Assembly (NCBI RefSeq): GCF_000003605.2
Contig: NW_003130854.1
Coordinates: forward strand, 1,672,413-1,717,481
Direction of reading: 5' to 3'
DNA: 45,069 nucleotides
Source: Saccoglossus kowalevskii
Taxonomy: Eukaryota > Hemichordata > Enteropneusta > Harrimaniidae
The notes under the pieces are model-generated. The model did not search any database and was not told the origin of the DNA. It saw only the letters and a program-made list of their open reading frames with translations. How positions within the stretch are numbered: position 1 is the stretch's first letter; every line of letters starts with the position of its first letter. A program made the position numbers and the translations under genes. Positions 9,460 through 19,219 of the stretch are shown here, piece by piece.

Positions 9460-12300
9460 CACACAAATTTGGCACACACAGTAAACATAATAGGATACAT
9501 ATTTATGTAATTAATTTCACATTCGGATAAAAATGTTGGCCGACTGCCCGCAATTTCGTTGTTATTACTACTATATCCGAGATGTATGTACTGTTCATAT
9601 TCGGCACGTGTATTAAACATGATAAAATACTATCACAATCGAATTAAAGATTGTCAGTCTACTCAGTGATTTATGTACTCGAATCACAGTGATGAAAACA
9701 TGTCCATGTCAGTTTGTTTCGTAATCAGATCAATGATGGCCAATTTGCCAGCATAATGTTTTTTTTGGCCCTGCTACTTTATTTCGGTCACCCATGTATT
9801 GCTTAAATTGTTTTTATATAAACCGTTTAATTTTGTTTGCTAGACAATTTGGCGAAAGTCAATGTTTTTATTTTTTTTATTTTCGCTAAATTGTGAAGTT
9901 TTCATGAACATTTTTTCTCCTGAAACCAAAGTGGTTTTAAGTATTTAACATGTGTCATCAATGAATACATGTTTATTTGCTAAGTCTGACTGATTTGTCA
10001 TCTTGTCTTGTGTGTTGAAAATGTGATATCTTAGACACATATACATTTTGCTTTTTCTATTATGTTCAACTATTTCACTATTCTGGCCACATTTGGCACA
10101 AAGACAAAACATGGTGTTAATACCATTCTCAGCTGTTTTTTGGGTTTTGTATAAGTGACTGCTAGTCGTTTTTGTGTAAACATGATATCATCATCAATCA
10201 TGTGTCAGGCATGCCTCGGAGGGGGGTCCCTTGTTTGGGGGGGGGGTGGCTGGGTGGTTTGTGGTTGGGCGAGTGTTTTGCTTCTATACATGCATGCGTG
10301 CGCATGCGGGAACCAATAACAACAAATAACATAAAAGTATTACGAATGTGGGTCTCGAGTGTTAATTTACATGAGAATTATCAGTCAGTTAATACTGTGA
10401 ACGTATTAATTAATCACGTATTAATTAATTTTGTTATTTTGCTGTTAAGTGAAGTCAACTGTTCTGTACAATTACAATAGTCTTAATTATAATGTAAGCC
10501 AACAGTCGACGCACCCACTTTTCCGAAGCCAGAGGAATGTCCGAGGAGCATGTATTGGTACATACAGAGGTACCAATATCCGGGCGCAAAAGTGTATTTC
10601 CTAGTTATGGCAGTGACGAAAGAACTGAACTATAAATTAAATAAACCACAAATAATCATATGGTGCAAAATAAACATCTCATTGACAGAACATCAACCAT
10701 ATTTAGACTCTGTATTGACTAGAGCTGTATTCAAAAACTATGTGAAAGTAATATAACTTGATATGATATTCGTAATAATGATCAAGCACAGATTAATATA
10801 AAAAATATTGTGTATAATAAAGTGATACACCAACTCATTACCTTCGCTAAGAAGGTTATGTTTTTGGAAGCAAAAAATTGTTGGTTTGACTGTAAGCAGG
10901 ATAACTAAACAAATTATGGATGGCTTTAGATACATTTTTCAGAATAGGTTGCCCTAGACATTTCGTAATGAAATGAAATGTGGTACGGTACCATGGAAAC
11001 ATCAATTTACACGTTATTTGAACAAATGTGACAAATATGTGTTGTACATACAATATGTAGTGAGAAATATTAGTGATAATATGTAATTTGCATCTATAGC
11101 TTGTGGCATTGGAGAACCGTCTAGCTAGTTATGTTTTTAATTAATTAAGTGACAATTGCTTATAGCAAATTACCATAGAATGAGTATTTTTCAAATTTAC
11201 TTGTTTATTTCACCTTTATTCAAGTAATTCATATATAATTATTGTAATAATTATTGTTATTTGTCAATGATTATTCAAATGAAAAATGTAATATACATAG
11301 ATGAACATTAATTTCCGCGTATTAGAGTATCTGTCATTGACGACACTTTCTGATCAGTTGAAGGTATCTCGTGTATTGATGTACTGAAATACACTGATCA
11401 GGTATATAACTAGTGAATCTCTTTAAAATTAAACAATGAGATTATGATTTTTCGTAACCAAATCTGTTTACCTAAAGGTGTACACAAAAATAATGGGCAT
11501 ACTAAAATACCAGGTAGACATTAATGAGCATATTTAGTTGACATAAGTCTGAATACTGTTTGTTAATCATGTCCTATAAATTGAAAACAATTAGCAATTA
11601 AAATATTTAGCAATTAACATATTTTACCATGTCACTGTACGAACTGATATCTAAGCACTATCTAAGAGTTTTCGGAAGACTCGCTTCAATGACTGTTTTT
11701 CAGTTGTTCATTTGTGAAACCAATGTTTGGTTAAAAATGGACACTATTATATATTTGAAAATTTGCGTCTGCAAAAAATATATTTGTTCATAAAATATAT
11801 TATTAACAAAATATAAAATCCAGTTCATTATTACAATAAAAGCATGCCTCATTTACATTCATCAAACTCAGTTTCTCCAAAAGTAGATACCACCCATATT
11901 ACTCGATGATTATAAGGCAGAACATTTTTTCCTGTGTAGATGCAATTGTCTCTGATGTTTGGCTTTTGTAAACGGGCAAATTGTAGAAGAGTGACCACTT
12001 TTCGCCGAGTAGGTTGATAGCCGATATTGTTCGGCATAGACATTATATCCAGCAAAACAAGAATTATTTTATTCAGCAAAAAACATACTCAGCTTATCAG
12101 AGACGCTGTTTTAAATCGCAGTGCAAATTTTGAGGTGTTGGAATGTGTAACTGATTAACAATATATGGACGAAAATGAAAATTTCTCATTGTGTCACGAT
12201 TAAAACTTAGAGCCAAGGTTAAACAAAATCCTACACGTTTCCCGGGTTGAACTATTACCAAATATATTTTCATTTAATTTATAGTACTTGTAAATTAACC
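9460..12300. other. No recognisable gene
   Basis: AT-rich DNA with a G-run at 10220-10250 (ten consecutive G with flanking GGTGGCTGGGTGG) and a doubled CGTATTAATTAAT near 10400-10430. Open frames of 60-100 codons here lack motifs and mostly lack an ATG. Confidence 0.45.
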
Positions 12301-12310
12301 AACAATGTTA

Positions 12311-12338
12311 TAAATTTATGGCCATGGCCATAAATTTA
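12311..12338. repeat. Perfect 28-bp palindrome
   Basis: Two 14-base arms with no spacer: TAAATTTATGGCCA followed immediately by its exact complement, centred on CCATGG. The next bases outward (A and C) break the symmetry. Confidence 0.95.
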
Positions 12339-12419
12339 CACAACTCAAATATATAAATAAATTTACAATACAAAGATATGCTCTAAATACAGAAAATAAT
12401 GGGTTCTAAATATCAAATA

Positions 12420-12862
12420 AAAGTCAAGTATATTCTAGCTGGTCCGATTGGCGAACAAGAGTTCACCACGTGGCCGGTCATTGTATCACGAAACTGGTAG
12501 AGCGACTTTCCTTCGTCTTGATATTGCGTACACGTACCTATAGGGACTTCGATGGGCACTAACGAATTTCGCGAACCTCAGACAAGGAACGACTTGCTTG
12601 CAACAGAAGACACCTAAAGAAAAGCTATAAATTGACAAGAGAAACAAGAAGGAACGAATGGGAACTGTGGACTTCAAACTAAAAGTGAGAGAAAAATCCA
12701 TTGTTTTCTTATACAAAGCATTGTGAATTTAAAAGCGCCACCAATGGTCCTGCCCATATTTAACCAGACACATGAGAGGGCGCTATTATATTTAATTTCT
12801 AAACCAAAATACTTTTAAACCTTTTTGTAATATTTTATATTTAATTTAAGCCACACATAACA
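12420..12862 (-). mobile_element. Probable 3' LTR of the gypsy-type element
   Basis: On the minus strand the sequence starting at 12862 reads TGTTATGTGTGG, a typical LTR start (TG...), and is directly preceded by the purine tract. The tract of DNA is less AT-rich than its flanks and contains no domain of its own. Without a second LTR in the window the far end cannot be fixed; 12420 is a rough guess from the composition change. Confidence 0.5.
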
Positions 12863-12871
12863 CCCTCACCC
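12863..12871 (-). other. Polypurine tract (plus-strand primer site)
   Basis: GGGTGAGGG on the minus strand, immediately before the LTR-like TGTTATG. In LTR retrotransposons this primes plus-strand synthesis and always abuts the 3' LTR. It lies 68 bases after the RNase H stop codon. Confidence 0.55.
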
Positions 12872-13121
12872 GTATAATATAATAAATTAGTAATTGCTTT
12901 ACAATCTATAACATTCGTTTTGTTTTCTAAGTACAATATTTATATATTTCTGGATAAAGCATCTGCAAAAATATTATTTCTTCCTTTAATTTGTTTAATA
13001 ACCAAATTGTAATTTGTAAGGTTAAACTCCATCTCATTAAACGTCGATTTACATTTTTCATGCGACTAATAAATACAAGTGGGTTATGATCGGCGTATAC
13101 TAGCACAGAATATACAGTAGT

Positions 13122-13124
<3 letters not shown>

Positions 13125-13157
<33 letters not shown>
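13125..13157. repeat. (CA)n microsatellite inside RNase H remnant
   Basis: About 16 AC dinucleotides, splitting the coding similarity between EKECLSLI and the later RNase H block. Confidence 0.97.
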
Positions 13158-13161
<4 letters not shown>

Positions 13162-13320
13162 TATCAAAGATAAACATTCTTTCTCAATTGTGGAATAGTT
13201 TTTCTTGTGCTTATCGAATTTCTCAAAGAAATAACAAATATGATTATCAATATTGTGTTGCATGAGAATACCACCACAACCTACATCACTAACATCTACC
13301 ATTAGTTTGAATTGTTTTTT

Positions 13321-13396
13321 GGAAATTGGGCGTTATCGGTACAGGTGAACTCATTAAAAATGCATGTTCACACTGTTTTGATAACGCCCGGTTTCC
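13321..13396 (+). repeat. Long imperfect inverted repeat (hairpin) in gypsy pol
   Basis: Arms 13321-13350 and 13366-13396 with a 15-base loop. As plus-strand RNA almost the whole stem pairs: GGGCGTTATC pairs perfectly, four other positions are G-U wobbles, and there is one mismatch and one bulge. Both arms also read as gypsy coding sequence on the minus strand, so the symmetry may be accidental. Confidence 0.7.
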
Positions 13397-13939
13397 AAAT
13401 ATAATTATCTTGTTAAACAAACTACAGTATATGGTCTGAGAGGTTTAACAATGAACACACATAAAACCATTATAATACATGTAATCCCAGATTTAAATCT
13501 ATTGTGGTATTCTGGAATTCGGTCATTCCAAATACAAATGTGTCAAAGAGGAAATATATTATACTGTTGTAGTGCTATGCATTAACATCTACATGTGACA
13601 AATGCCTATTCTCACACCTTGCGATCTGATATACTACAACGGATTAAGAAAGTCGCCGAACTTTTTTATCAGAACTGTGAAGTGCGCGTTTTTAATCGCC
13701 AACTTGCCAAATAATATGTGTTCATATTTATCACGTGATCTGAAATTTGATAACTGACTGACCTTGCAAAAACGATGTTGTCGTCACTGAAATATGGTCG
13801 ATTATAAAATTGCAGGAAGATTCTTAAAAATGATTGATGTAAACGAATCGGGGTGTACTTCATATCGTTAAATACATTCATGACTATGTACTCAATGTCA
13901 TAAAGATTGTACATTTTCTGTAACATCAATGTCAACAAA

Positions 13940-14818
13940 GATAGTTTAATATAGATTATTTTGCAAAATAGTTACTGGTGTTGTGTTAGTGTATTTCGTG
14001 TGATGTAGTGAAACAAACCATTCAACAGCCCTCCCTAAGCGTAAAAAAAGACGGATTTAAGAATTGGATATTGGATACTACACCTTGCTGTATTATGGTA
14101 TGATTCACAAGTATTGTAAAACAAAAGACAATGTTGTCACTGCAAACACAGCAATATTCACTCTACTAAATACGTGCGTGTTTTCAATATTTTATCGAAA
14201 GAATACTGTTATGCATACTAGATGCAACATGCACTAGCCCTTTTAAGGAAGCCGGCATTCATAATTCTTTTGTGCTTCGTTCAAAACATCCAGTAAATGG
14301 TGGCACAATTTATGATCATGTGAATGAGTAATTTACAGTGAAATGGTAACAGAAACAACTGACCATATTACTTTGTAATAAATAAAAATAAAAATGTATT
14401 TCAAATATAAGGGGAAAACTAAATATTTTATTCTGATATAATCACGAATACATTAAATTCTAATTGAATCAATTTACTATGATATTGCACAATATTTTTT
14501 ATTTATAGAAATGTCGCTATCCCGAAGTTAAGTGGTATGTACGTTATACATTTAAACGGTCTACTGATGAAATAAGTTATTCTCTATAAGTTCATAAATA
14601 AATGACTAACATCACAAGTCATAATTCGGTTATCCATCATTTTATCGCAGATGATAAATGCGTGTTAGAAAAAAGCTGCCACAGGAACCAACGTTATTAG
14701 TGGGCAGATCAGGTGCCTAATTTTTATAATGGATTGTATATTACCTATATAATGTTTAGAAAAGATAAATATGTATCGCGTACGATTTATGTAAAAAAAA
14801 AGTCCTACATCTCAATTA
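13940..14818. other. No recognisable gene
   Basis: AT-rich; upstream flank of the gypsy RT remnant. I looked for integrase and gag motifs on the minus strand and saw none. Confidence 0.45.
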
Positions 14819-14838
14819 ACACACACACACACACACAC
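14819..14838. repeat. (AC)n microsatellite
   Basis: Ten AC dinucleotides. Confidence 0.95.
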
Positions 14839-14966
14839 GAACATTCTTCATGCACATGTGATCAGAATCAATTTCTTTACAAGGTGTGCATACCATTGAG
14901 TCCAATCTGTGCTAAGTTGTCGTCGCTATCAGTTTCAACAACGCAGTGACGTACAGAACGCGGTAG

Positions 14967-14970
<4 letters not shown>

Positions 14971-15034
<64 letters not shown>

Positions 15035-15104
15035 NNNNNNNNNNNNNNNNNNNNNNNNNNNNNNNNNNNNNNNNNNNNNNNNNNATATATATATATATAT
15101 ATAT
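14971..15104. repeat. (AT)n microsatellite containing a 50-base N gap
   Basis: Pure AT runs at 14971-15034 and 15085-15104 surround 50 N (15035-15084). The true length is unknown because the assembler stopped inside the repeat. Confidence 0.97.
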
Positions 15105-15668
15105 TCTTATTACGCAAATATACTTCCCGGATGTCAATCTGTTAAGTGTATTTTTGTATGAATAATTAGGAAGATGATTAACGTGAACAACATTGATTGC
15201 GATACATTTTGTTAAATTATACTAGTTTTATCTGATGAGAACGTTCGATAAACAACAGGATAAATGTGGTGATTTCACGGTTCAATCTAATTAACAAATG
15301 TTAAGGATGAATGAAAAAATACGCAAATAAAGAAGACTCAACTCAGACTTGAGGCCACTTGAGCCGATTTCAAAATGAATATTGTTTGTAATCACACTGG
15401 AAACTTAAAGGCCATTTAGACTCTCTCACCCAATTCAAAAAATATTAATTTGTGGACAACTATTAGAAATTGTCTAGTATCTTCATTGTTTCCTATTTTC
15501 GGTATCTTAATGGCATCAAACTATAACCCACGTAAATTACGTTTTATGCGATACACGTTCTGTTGATGTTATGACGGATTAATGGCGACATGTAATACCT
15601 CTTCCGTTACAGTTATTTGATTAAAAACAGTCATTAATATACGTAATAGCAATCAAGACGCAATGGGA
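15105..15668. other. No recognisable gene
   Basis: AT-rich, with no coding or RNA motifs seen. Confidence 0.5.
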
Positions 15669-15670
15669 AG

Positions 15671-15713
15671 TATATAAAGGGGAAAAACATAATTTATTTG
15701 GCGCCATTCATTC
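15671..15713 (+). promoter_or_regulatory. Candidate core promoter (TATATAAAGG + TCATTC)
   Basis: TATATAAAGG at 15671-15680 and an initiator-like TTCATTCC with A at 15710. The 200 bases that follow are less AT-rich than the surroundings and have a possible donor (CTAC|GTAAAC at about 15818). It lies 1.87 kb upstream of the GPCR start on the same strand, so it could be the start of a 5' non-coding exon of that gene. Inference only. Confidence 0.3.
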
Positions 15714-15919
15714 CATCTAGTTACTCGACTCTAAGGACTGCGCGTACAGTTCGCCGCATTCTCTTACTTTATGTTGCACGAACGTGTTGAGACTACGTGT
15801 TTCCTCACGGTTTCTACGTAAACTAGAATTTAACAGCGTCTTGTATGAACAAAATACAAGAATGTACCCGTGAGTGTAGTTGCTAAGTACAGACACTTTC
15901 AACTCTGATTGTGCATCTC

Positions 15920-17466
15920 CTATTTAGTTAATATACGCATGTGACCGTTTAGCTCTACACGGTCTTAAATACAGGTTTTAGTTAAGAACAAGGGTTGATG
16001 TGATTAGTTGCACACACCTCTGAGGTGTATTATATCAGGTTGATTGAAAGCGGAACTGGCAATAACATTTCTTAGACTCTCAACTTCAATGGCATATTTC
16101 AATCGTTCAAATGACAGGAAGTGACCTATTTACTTATTTACGAATCACTTCGCAAGTGCTAAATCCACGTAGGCGACTACTATGACGAAACCAAAAGTAA
16201 AATATGTGCGTTATGAACAAGATAAATATATTAATCGTAAATGTAACACTACAACGTCGGTTATCCGGCCGAATGCTGACACAATTTTACGACGCCCTTC
16301 AACAATGCAACAGTGTAATACAGTACACGAGTCGATTAAATATGTAAGTATTATATTAAAGAAATACGCATAAATAATACACTTCACCCGTTAGCTATAA
16401 GGGCGTATGACATGCATGATACAGTATTCCATAATACTCTTTGCTCATTGACACGGAAAACGTGATAAAATATACGAATTAACTGTTTGATTGATTAGGA
16501 ACACATACGTACGTTCATTTGGTCATTTACCGTGTACGCAAATAATGAACACGCTCACCTGGCTAAGCCATGTCAAATGAGAATTAGATGTGTTTTCGTG
16601 AATTAATGAAGTCTCACTATTGAAGTTACTGTTTTTTTTTGTTTTTTTTTTTCAAATATTAATAATAAGTGTACATGAACGTAATTATTCATTGGGTTAC
16701 TTATAAGAAGATAACGTAGTATATGCACACGTGTACTGGAACGAATTGCACATTTTAGTGCTGAATTATGTATATGTTCTTGTGTCAAGTCACGATTTTC
16801 GGTTTTGTAAATAACAGTATATTATATTTCGTATTTGTATATTCGGCGATATGTTGCACATCGACTATGCCGCCCACGTCTTTGTTATTTACCACGCTTT
16901 TATTATCGACTATACATTTATTACTGATTTTAAACCGATAATCTTGTCACGGTCGTGAGTCAGGCATCAATCGTGTTATTTAAGCCCGATCTTAGTGATA
17001 CATATATCGTTATAACAACCGCTATGACGGGAGCATATTATTTGATCAGTACTTGGGATCTGCCGACGTAAACTGTGAGTATGACGCTTAAAACCACGTG
17101 ATGAATATACACGTCAATTGGCTACGCTGGGGTCATGCAGCACTTTTTGTGAGTAATGTGAGATTGCGCATATGCAATACATAGCCAGTGATCGGACGAT
17201 GAACACGATCAATTGTTGCATGTTGGAGCTGCCATTGGAGGCTGTAACCATAGAGATGGCAGAATTAATAATGTATCGTCCATCTCTAGCCATGGCAATC
17301 ACCGGGACCTAGCGTGCTATCAACACCGGAGGTGATTGCTTCGACAAAGTGCTACTGCAATCGGTCGACGACATAAAGCCCTACGACTCTCCGTGCTCAC
17401 GGCCGCACGTGTGTTTAGGGTTTTTCAAAAGCAACACCTTTCTGTGTTTTGAACATTCGTTCACGA
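15920..17466. other. Upstream region of the GPCR, no other gene
   Basis: Mixed AT-rich DNA with a T-run at 16632-16652. From about 17100 to the receptor start the CG content rises, as is common around promoters and 5' leaders. Confidence 0.45.
16014..16028. promoter_or_regulatory. Palindrome resembling a paired T-box site
   Basis: ACACCTC-T-GAGGTGT; in wider context ACACACCT-CTG-AGGTGTAT, two inverted half-sites like those bound by T-box factors (consensus half AGGTGTGA). Lies 1.5 kb upstream of the GPCR. Confidence 0.25.
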
Positions 17467-17467
17467 T

Positions 17468-17535
17468 ATGAAGATGCATATTGTTAACCCATGTACAGCG
17501 ATCAAGAAATGCGTTCGGAGATGACAGCGACATAG
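17468..17535 (+). other. Two overlapping upstream ORFs before the GPCR
   Basis: uORF1 starts at ATG 17468 and encodes 18 residues (MKMHIVNPCTAIKKCVRR), stopping at 17522-17524. uORF2 starts at 17521 (ATGACAGCGACATAG), so the two share ATGA; it ends at 17535, eight bases before the receptor ATG at 17544. If both are in the mature leader, they would reduce or condition receptor translation. Confidence 0.45.
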
Positions 17536-17543
17536 ATTAATTC

Positions 17544-19073
17544 ATGACGAAGATGGAAAATACATCGTATTCCACTAACACAACCGATACAACAACTACG
17601 TTCAATTTAACCACGCAGTTACTAACAACGCTGTATGCATCAACAGCACGGGCGTATCATCAACAATCAACGGCACTTGAGAATTCAACAAACGCTACGA
17701 TAGAGTACGACGAAGAGGAAGGCGACACTTCTTCCAAACTGACGCTTGCACTGTTAGGCCTATTGTTCAGTGTGTTTATTATTGTGACGATCGTGGCCAA
17801 CCTCCTCATCCTGGTAGCCTTCGGAACGCACGAGAAGTTGAGGCATCGTCCCACGAACCATTTTTATGCCAGCCTGGCTATTTCAGACTTGGCCGCCGGG
17901 TTGCTGGTGCACCCACTCGCCGCCTATGACAGCTTGCTCGACATGTATGGTTGGCAGTTAGGTAAAGTGTGTTGTATTGCTTGGCTATCCATTGACTATT
18001 TTGTATATAACGCATCTATCTACTGTATGTGTGCCATATGTTTGGATCGTTATCTATGTATTGTCCACGCCGTATACTACCGAAATAGAAGGTCGACGAA
18101 AATTGTTCGCAATATGAACATTGTAGCCTGGGTTCTTGGCTTTATTGTGTCTGTTCCAGCCATGGTGTTGTGGGATACATTGGTAGGCTACTCTATAATC
18201 GATTACGGTACAGAGTGTTTTGAAGAATGGATGGACAATATGCCTTATGTTATTGCTAACATGGTACTCACCAGTATATTGCCATTTTTGATAATATCCT
18301 TACTCTATCTGAGAATCTACATCGCAGTAAGGGAGGGCTCGAAATCAAAGGCCCAACAAACATATACAGTTAGTGAAAACGGAAAAATAGTTGAATTATC
18401 TGAAAGGGGTGAAACCCGTGGGCCAACTATAACTGAGAGGGCAGTGGGTACCTATCCGATTCCAATAGAGGAAACACGATCAAGGGAAAATACAGATAAT
18501 CATGGAGAGCAGAGTAGCACCCCGGAAGCCGAGAGTGCGAATGTGTATACAAACAATACAACTTTTAATCATATCGGTGGTGATAATCCGGTGTTTGTAA
18601 TAGACGATCACCTAGATAACATACCCTCAAAGAACAAGTATGTGAATAAGGACACAATATTAACGAATACTGGTATAGACAGACGTTTGTCGAATAATAC
18701 AGTCGAAAAAAGCACAACGAACGTAAACAATGGAATAAACGATATTGCCAAGCTTACTGTGGCCACAGTTTCACCAAAATATAATGTGAAGTCTCGTGTA
18801 TACTCTAAACGGACCAGAGACAGACGAGCAGCAAAGGTGTTGGGTCTGTTGGTGGGGTTCTTTTTGTTATCGAACATGCCGTTGACAATCGCTATGATTT
18901 GGGATTCCTTTTGCACGTCAGTATGTCTGCCTTCTACTCTGCTGAGCATTGCTTATTGGTTGCAGTATTCCAACTCTATTGTCAATCCCTTCTTATATGT
19001 TTACAACGATAAGGAATTCCGAAACGCTGTTGTCAGAGTTGTCATGGGAACACTGTGTTACTGTCGGTTATAG
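17544..19073 (+). CDS. Class A aminergic-type GPCR (muscarinic/histamine H3-like), intronless
   Basis: A 509-residue seven-helix receptor for an extracellular ligand, signalling through G proteins at the plasma membrane. The N-terminus (1-65) has five N-glycosylation sequons (N6, N12, N21, N47, N50). Helices: about 66-93, 104-126, 141-170, 190-212, 234-262, 426-453, 463-485. Landmarks: N86 (1.50), D115 (2.50), C144 with C225 (extracellular disulphide), D151 (3.32, the amine-binding Asp) in WLSIDYFVYNAS, DRY 168-170, W196 (4.50), P247 (5.50), D426 (6.30, acid partner of R169), F440, P446 (6.50), YWLQY 471-475 and NPFLY 481-485. Cysteines 505 and 507 in the short tail could be palmitoylated. 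The third intracellular loop is about 160 residues, Ser/Thr/Asn-rich. Helices 3, 4, 6 and 7 resemble muscarinic and H3 receptors most. Odd: the CWxPY box reads SNMPL, so W6.48 is N444 and Y6.51 is L447. ATG 17544 is used; ATG 17553 would shorten it by three residues. The ligand is not assigned. Confidence 0.93.
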   Translation: MTKMENTSYSTNTTDTTTTFNLTTQLLTTLYASTARAYHQQSTALENSTNATIEYDEEEGDTSSKLTLALLGLLFSVFIIVTIVANLLILVAFGTHEKLRHRPTNHFYASLAISDLAAGLLVHPLAAYDSLLDMYGWQLGKVCCIAWLSIDYFVYNASIYCMCAICLDRYLCIVHAVYYRNRRSTKIVRNMNIVAWVLGFIVSVPAMVLWDTLVGYSIIDYGTECFEEWMDNMPYVIANMVLTSILPFLIISLLYLRIYIAVREGSKSKAQQTYTVSENGKIVELSERGETRGPTITERAVGTYPIPIEETRSRENTDNHGEQSSTPEAESANVYTNNTTFNHIGGDNPVFVIDDHLDNIPSKNKYVNKDTILTNTGIDRRLSNNTVEKSTTNVNNGINDIAKLTVATVSPKYNVKSRVYSKRTRDRRAAKVLGLLVGFFLLSNMPLTIAMIWDSFCTSVCLPSTLLSIAYWLQYSNSIVNPFLYVYNDKEFRNAVVRVVMGTLCYCRL

Positions 19074-19210
19074 CATGGACACAACGATCTAAGCGAGTAT
19101 TCAATGAGTCTTACTATAGTTCAAAACTCTTTATACATTTGCACCGTGCTATCGAATTACGTTTTAATGTATCATTTTCACTAAAGGTTATCGACATCGT
19201 ATTGGTATAC

Positions 19211-19216
19211 ATTAAA
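19211..19216 (+). terminator. Possible polyadenylation signal of the GPCR gene
   Basis: ATTAAA, the commonest variant signal, 138 bases past the stop codon. No AATAAA is seen nearer. Confidence 0.3.
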
Positions 19217-19219
19217 TCG

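Larger units (their letters stand above)
12940..13938 (-). pseudogene. Ty3/gypsy-type reverse transcriptase - RNase H remnant
   Basis: Pol region of an LTR retrotransposon, which copies RNA to DNA and degrades the template. In element order on the minus strand: an RT block with EYIVM, then YFSDDNIVFARSVS (13938-13669) matching the catalytic F-x-DD-IVFS box; WRLKTRTSQF and, after a break, KKVRRL (the usual KKVRYLGH); the connection segment QCEHAFLMSSPVPITPNF (about 13390-13330); RNase H KQFKLMVDVSDVGCGGILMQ (13326-13260), with KNYSTIEKECLSL; HNPLVFISRMKN...RLMRWS; and IKGRNNIFADALSR, ending in TAA at 12940. Several frameshifts and stops, plus an inserted CA microsatellite, show it is dead. No integrase follows RNase H; the polypurine tract comes 68 bases later. 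Nothing recognisable as integrase or gag was seen upstream (14-15.7 kb). Confidence 0.85.

Noticed and set aside
10172-10480. 102-codon frame with Gly-rich start
   Set aside because: The Gly comes from the G-run at about 10220-10250; the rest is AT-rich noise without motifs.
13321-13396. Calling the hairpin a microRNA gene
   Set aside because: It lies inside readable gypsy pol, and no expression evidence is available, so it is listed only as an inverted repeat.
14877-15145. Open frames reading (YI)n on both strands
   Set aside because: Produced by the AT microsatellite and the N gap.
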